Source of the DNA: Planctomycetota bacterium
GTDB taxonomy: Bacteria > Planctomycetota > Phycisphaerae > Phycisphaerales > UBA5793
Length of the DNA stretch: 64,000 bases
Assembly (NCBI GenBank): GCA_963205185.1
Contig: CAUJHZ010000041.1
Coordinates: 1-64,000 of the forward strand
Direction: 5' to 3'
Shown here piece after piece: positions 60,628 to 64,000 of the stretch; the stretch's first letter is position 1; each line of letters opens with the position of its first letter. The position numbers and the translations under genes were made by a program. The notes below the pieces were generated by a model. That model saw only the letters and a program-made list of their open reading frames with translations, was not told where the DNA came from and did not search any database.

Positions 60628-63159
60628 CTACCACTTCTGACTGAGATCCAGCGCCGTGTTGATGAGCGCCAGATGCGAGTAGGCCTGCGGCGTGTTGCCC
60701 AGCGCGCGGCCGCTGCGCGGATCGTACTGCTCGCTGAGCATGCCTGTCGGGCCGGCCAGCTCGCATAGCTCGTCGAACAGCCTCTCCGCTTCATCGCGGC
60801 GCCCCACGCGAATGAGCGACTGGATGAACCACGCCAGGCAGATGTGAAACCCGCCTTCGGACCCGGGCAGGGCGTCATCAGCCCGGTAGCGATAGATCGT
60901 CGGGCCATCCTTGAGGCCCGAGCCGATCGCGTCGATCGTCGAGAGAAACCGTTCATCGCCCGGCGCGAGCAGGCCCGTGAGGCCGACGAACAGCGCGGCT
61001 GCATCAAGATCGCAATCATCGTACGCGGCGGTGAACGCCTTGACGGACGGCTTGTAGCCGTGTTCGAGCACGTCGGTGGCGATCCAGTCCCGCAACTGCC
61101 TCCACTCGGGCATGTCGCGCTCGAGCAACTGGTCGGCGATGGCGATGGCGCGATCGACCGTCAGCCAGCACATCACTTTTGAGTGCACGTGGTGTCGCCG
61201 CGGACGGCGGATCTCCCAGATGCCGTGATCCGGCGCATCCCAGCGGCGCTGCACCGCCGTAACCATCGCTTCGACCAGCCGCCAGTGCTCGGTGGAAAGC
61301 GGCGCCTCGGCTTCCATGAGCAGGGCGACCAATTCGACGATCGGACCGAATACGTCCAGCTGCACTTGGCGCGAAGCGGCGTTTCCCACGCGCACCGGCC
61401 GGCTGCCCAAGTATCCTGAAAGTTCGGCGATCTCGGCTTCGGCGCCGAGTTCCTGGCCGTTGAGCGTGTACAACGGCTGCAAGCGCTCGGGCGATTCACG
61501 CTCGTGCACCACCCCGCACATCCAGTTGAGGAATCCCATCGCCTCATCGAGGCTGCCCAGTCGCACCAGCGCGGCTGCGGACATTGCTGCATCGCGGATC
61601 CAGCAGTAGCGATAGTCCCAATTGCGCACTCCGCCGATGTGCTCGGGCAGGCTCGTGGTGGCGGCGGCGAGAATGGCGCCGGTCGGACCGTGATACAGTG
61701 CTTTGAGCACCAGCGCGCTGCGCTGCACCAACTCGGTTCGCACCGGCGGAAGGCGCAGCCGATCCGCCCATGCCGACCAGAAGCGGTGCGTGAGCTGCAG
61801 CCGATCGGTCACCTGGATGCGATCGTCGCGCAGGCGCCCCGAGCCATGCCGCAATTCGAGAACGAACGGCTCGCCGGCGACGAGCGCCACGCGGGCCGTG
61901 GCAGTCTGGTGAATGCCCTCGCGCTCGATCTGCCACTGAATGTTGGGAGAGCGGAGCACAATGGGATCGAGCGTACCTTCGACCTCGAGTCCGCCGTCGC
62001 GCCGGCGCAGTTGCGTTCCGATGCGGCCGAAGTCGAGCCGCGGCGAAAAGGTAATGACCGCTTCTCCCTCGCCTTCGAGGATGCGAACGAGATCGGCGCG
62101 GCCAGGCCGCTGGTTGGGCCGGCCCGCAGAACAGTCAAACCAGTCGGTGACCTGCATGTCTTTCCAGCGGGTCTGGAGAATCATCGATGCGCCGTCGTAT
62201 TCCTGCCTGCGGGGCGCGCTTCCATCGGCCGGTTCGACCGTGAAGTGGCCCGCCGCCGGTCCACCGAGCAGTTCGGCGAAAATTGGCGATGCATCGGCCC
62301 GGGGGGCGCAAAGCCAGGTGATGCGGGCCCCGCTGGTGACCAGCGCGATGGCACGCTGATCGGAAAGCAGGGAGTGCTCTTCGATGGGCGCTGCCTGCGC
62401 GCCTTCGAGCCACTTGGCTCGCAACTCGCCGAGATGCGCCAGCACGCGCGCGACCTCTTCAGGTCCCTGCACGCGAAACGGCGCGATGGAGTCGCCGGAT
62501 CCCACCTTGATCGCCAGGTCCGGACCGCGCAGGCGCGAGAAGGCGTCCTCGTCCGTCAGATCATCACCGAAAAAGACCGTCGCCGAAGCGCCGCAGCGGT
62601 GCCGCACGACATCGAGCGCATCGCCCTTGTTCGTCGTCACCACGCTCAACTCCACGACTTTCTTGCCGTGCCGCGTCACGACTCCCTCGATCGCGCCGGG
62701 CCCGGATCGCACAGCCGATAGGGCGCGATCGGCATCTTCAGCGGCAGCCTGGCGGTAGTGCAGGGCCACGCCGGCGGGCTTCTGTTCGATCATGAGCCCG
62801 CTGGCCGAACCGGCGATGTCCGCCAGCTCGCGCGCGATCCGATCGCGCAGGGCTATCGCTTCGCCAGGCAGCGCGGTGGCGTAATTGAGATCGAACTCGC
62901 TGCCGTGGCTGCCGACGAGATGAACATCTTCCGGCGGTCCGGTGAGCGAGGCCAGATCGGCCAGCGCGCGGCCGGAGATCACGGCCACATGCGTCTGCGC
63001 CAGGCCCGAGAGCAGTCGCAGCGCGACAATCGCTTCGCGATAAGGCCGGGCCTGTCCGGGATCATCGACGATCGGTGCGATCGTGCCATCGTAGTCACTG
63101 GCCACGAGGAGAATCGGCACCGTGGCGATCTCGGCGAGTCGATCGTCAAGTGTCGTCAT
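60628..63159 (-). CDS. Trehalose-6-phosphate phosphatase fused to GH15 glycoside hydrolase
   Basis: An 843-residue fusion. The N-terminal ~260 residues are HAD-type OtsB: ASDYDGTIAPI gives the DxDGT nucleophile motif and FFGDDLTDEDAF the Mg-binding end motif. The C-terminal ~580 residues are a GH15 (alpha,alpha-barrel) hydrolase: ITWLCAPRADASPIFAELLG, and RNWDYRYCWIRDAAMSA as the family hallmark. GH15 enzymes include trehalases and glucoamylases, so the fusion could both make and degrade trehalose. Its ATG overlaps the OtsA stop as ATGA, so the two are made together. Confidence 0.92.
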   Translation of the reverse strand: MTTLDDRLAEIATVPILLVASDYDGTIAPIVDDPGQARPYREAIVALRLLSGLAQTHVAVISGRALADLASLTGPPEDVHLVGSHGSEFDLNYATALPGEAIALRDRIARELADIAGSASGLMIEQKPAGVALHYRQAAAEDADRALSAVRSGPGAIEGVVTRHGKKVVELSVVTTNKGDALDVVRHRCGASATVFFGDDLTDEDAFSRLRGPDLAIKVGSGDSIAPFRVQGPEEVARVLAHLGELRAKWLEGAQAAPIEEHSLLSDQRAIALVTSGARITWLCAPRADASPIFAELLGGPAAGHFTVEPADGSAPRRQEYDGASMILQTRWKDMQVTDWFDCSAGRPNQRPGRADLVRILEGEGEAVITFSPRLDFGRIGTQLRRRDGGLEVEGTLDPIVLRSPNIQWQIEREGIHQTATARVALVAGEPFVLELRHGSGRLRDDRIQVTDRLQLTHRFWSAWADRLRLPPVRTELVQRSALVLKALYHGPTGAILAAATTSLPEHIGGVRNWDYRYCWIRDAAMSAAALVRLGSLDEAMGFLNWMCGVVHERESPERLQPLYTLNGQELGAEAEIAELSGYLGSRPVRVGNAASRQVQLDVFGPIVELVALLMEAEAPLSTEHWRLVEAMVTAVQRRWDAPDHGIWEIRRPRRHHVHSKVMCWLTVDRAIAIADQLLERDMPEWRQLRDWIATDVLEHGYKPSVKAFTAAYDDCDLDAAALFVGLTGLLAPGDERFLSTIDAIGSGLKDGPTIYRYRADDALPGSEGGFHICLAWFIQSLIRVGRRDEAERLFDELCELAGPTGMLSEQYDPRSGRALGNTPQAYSHLALINTALDLSQKW

Positions 63160-64000
63160 ACGGTCAGCGCCTCGAAGAACTCCCGGGCCCAGGCATAGAC
63201 GTCGTGCCGCCGGACGGTGCGCCGCAGCGCCCGGATGCGCTGCCGCTGCCTGGCGGGCGGCATGTTCAGTGCGGTTTCGAACGCCAGCTGCATTCCGACG
63301 TCGTCATGCGGATTGACCAGCACCGCGGACTGCAGTTCGCGCGCTGCCCCGGTGAATTCGCTGAGCAGCAGCACACCCGTGTCGTCGATGCGCGTGGCGA
63401 TGTATTCCTTGGCCACGAGGTTCATTCCGTCGCGCAGCGGCGTGACCACCATCACGTCGGCGGCGACGTAGAGCGAGGCCAATTCCTCAACCGGCAGACT
63501 CCGGTACAGATAGTGGACCGGCGTCAGGCCGAGTTCGCCGAACTCGCCGTTGATCTGGCCGATGACTTCCTCGATGCGGGCCCGGATGTCCCGGTAGGCC
63601 GCCACGCGTTCGCGGCTCGGCACGCCAACCTGGACGAAAACACATTGGGCTGGGTCGGCTCGCTTGGACCGCAGCAGTTCCTGGAAAGCGCGCAAGCGCA
63701 GCTCGATGCCCTTGGTGTAATCCATGCGATCGACGCCGAGGATGATGCGCCGCGCGCCGCCCAGTTTGGCGCGAAACTGGCTCGCCCGGTCCTGCACGGC
63801 CGGCTCCCGAGCCAGCGATTCGAAGCGCTTGAAATCGATTGAAATCGGAAAGGCCCGCGCTCGGATGAGCCGGCCCTCGAACTGCAGATCGGTGCCGCGG
63901 CCGGTCGCGGGCGTGAAGCGCCGGCAGAGGCGGCAGAAGTTCTGCGCGCCAGTCGTCGTCTGAAAGCCGACGACGTCGGCGCCGAGCAGTCCGCGGAGCA
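63156..64000 (-). CDS. otsA: Trehalose-6-phosphate synthase (partial, 5' end outside window)
   Basis: About 280 codons of GT20 OtsA, which joins UDP- (or ADP-) glucose with glucose-6-phosphate. The frame is open to the right edge and starts in the conserved [19 protein letters not shown], followed by [31 protein letters not shown] and [20 protein letters not shown]. The stop is TGA at 63156, coupled to the phosphatase/GH15 gene. The C-terminal region is complete. An ATG at 63797 is internal and not the start. Together these genes supply trehalose as compatible solute or storage sugar. Confidence 0.93.
   Translation of the reverse strand, partial: LRGLLGADVVGFQTTTGAQNFCRLCRRFTPATGRGTDLQFEGRLIRARAFPISIDFKRFESLAREPAVQDRASQFRAKLGGARRIILGVDRMDYTKGIELRLRAFQELLRSKRADPAQCVFVQVGVPSRERVAAYRDIRARIEEVIGQINGEFGELGLTPVHYLYRSLPVEELASLYVAADVMVVTPLRDGMNLVAKEYIATRIDDTGVLLLSEFTGAARELQSAVLVNPHDDVGMQLAFETALNMPPARQRQRIRALRRTVRRHDVYAWAREFFEALTV

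Overview
The window looks like chromosomal DNA of a GC-rich, Gram-negative-type bacterium, most probably a member of the Planctomycetota (Phycisphaerae-like). This is an inference from gene content: phage-derived hypothetical cassettes, small wHTH proteins, RHS and multi-HAMP proteins, and an anammox/Nitrospira-type nitrite oxidoreductase-like enzyme. No rRNA, tRNA or CRISPR array was recognised, so taxonomy rests on proteins only.

Layout. (1) 1-3.2 kb: a tightly coupled cassette of phage-like hypothetical genes with a GNAT gene inserted on the opposite strand. (2) 3.2-8.8 kb: a minus-strand accessory module of a large serine recombinase, two different ParB/RepB-like proteins and an AAA-type ATPase, flanked by two small winged-helix genes. 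(3) 8.9-15.8 kb: a 2070-residue RHS-repeat protein with a cysteine-rich tip, followed by a lipoprotein. (4) 16.3-20.9 kb: a plus-strand GrpE-like / Hsp70 (frameshifted) / TerB-like / M48 peptidase operon with a visible TATAAT box. (5) 21.0-21.4 kb: gene debris. (6) 21.6-30.3 kb: a minus-strand heavy-metal RND efflux operon joined to a truncated P-type ATPase. Sections 4-6 look richer in A+T than what follows and are bracketed by two direct copies of a two-hairpin intergenic repeat (15954 and 30453).

(7) 30.6-39.0 kb: an electron-transfer module. A 13-haem cytochrome c, a HybB/NrfD-type membrane quinone protein, a Tat-exported four-cluster ferredoxin and two degenerate GcvH-like proteins are read leftward. 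Divergently lie a sensor kinase with a CXXCH haem motif and an NtrC-type activator. Two good sigma-54 -24/-12 elements sit in front of the two GcvH-like genes, so the pair probably switches this complex on. (8) 39.0-49.6 kb: a nitrogen-oxide locus with a RIC/YtfE di-iron repair protein, an Rrf2 regulator, a dihaem cytochrome fused to an EB_dh-type haem domain, an NxrA/NarG-like molybdoenzyme with a Tat signal, a small unknown protein, an NxrB/NarH-like four-cluster subunit, a TorD-like chaperone and a DUF438-hemerythrin-PAS protein.

(9) 49.8-59.5 kb: a PAP2-dual-specificity phosphatase fusion, a decayed methyltransferase remnant, two single-domain response regulators, a giant multi-HAMP hybrid kinase with tandem 276-bp repeats, and a second receiver-kinase. 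(10) 59.5-64 kb: an MscS channel and a trehalose locus (OtsB-GH15 fusion and a partial OtsA), suggesting osmotic-stress functions. The most interesting items are the NXR-like cluster, the recombinase-ParB-ParB-ATPase module, the GrpE-Hsp70-TerB-M48 operon and the haem-sensor/sigma-54-controlled multihaem complex.
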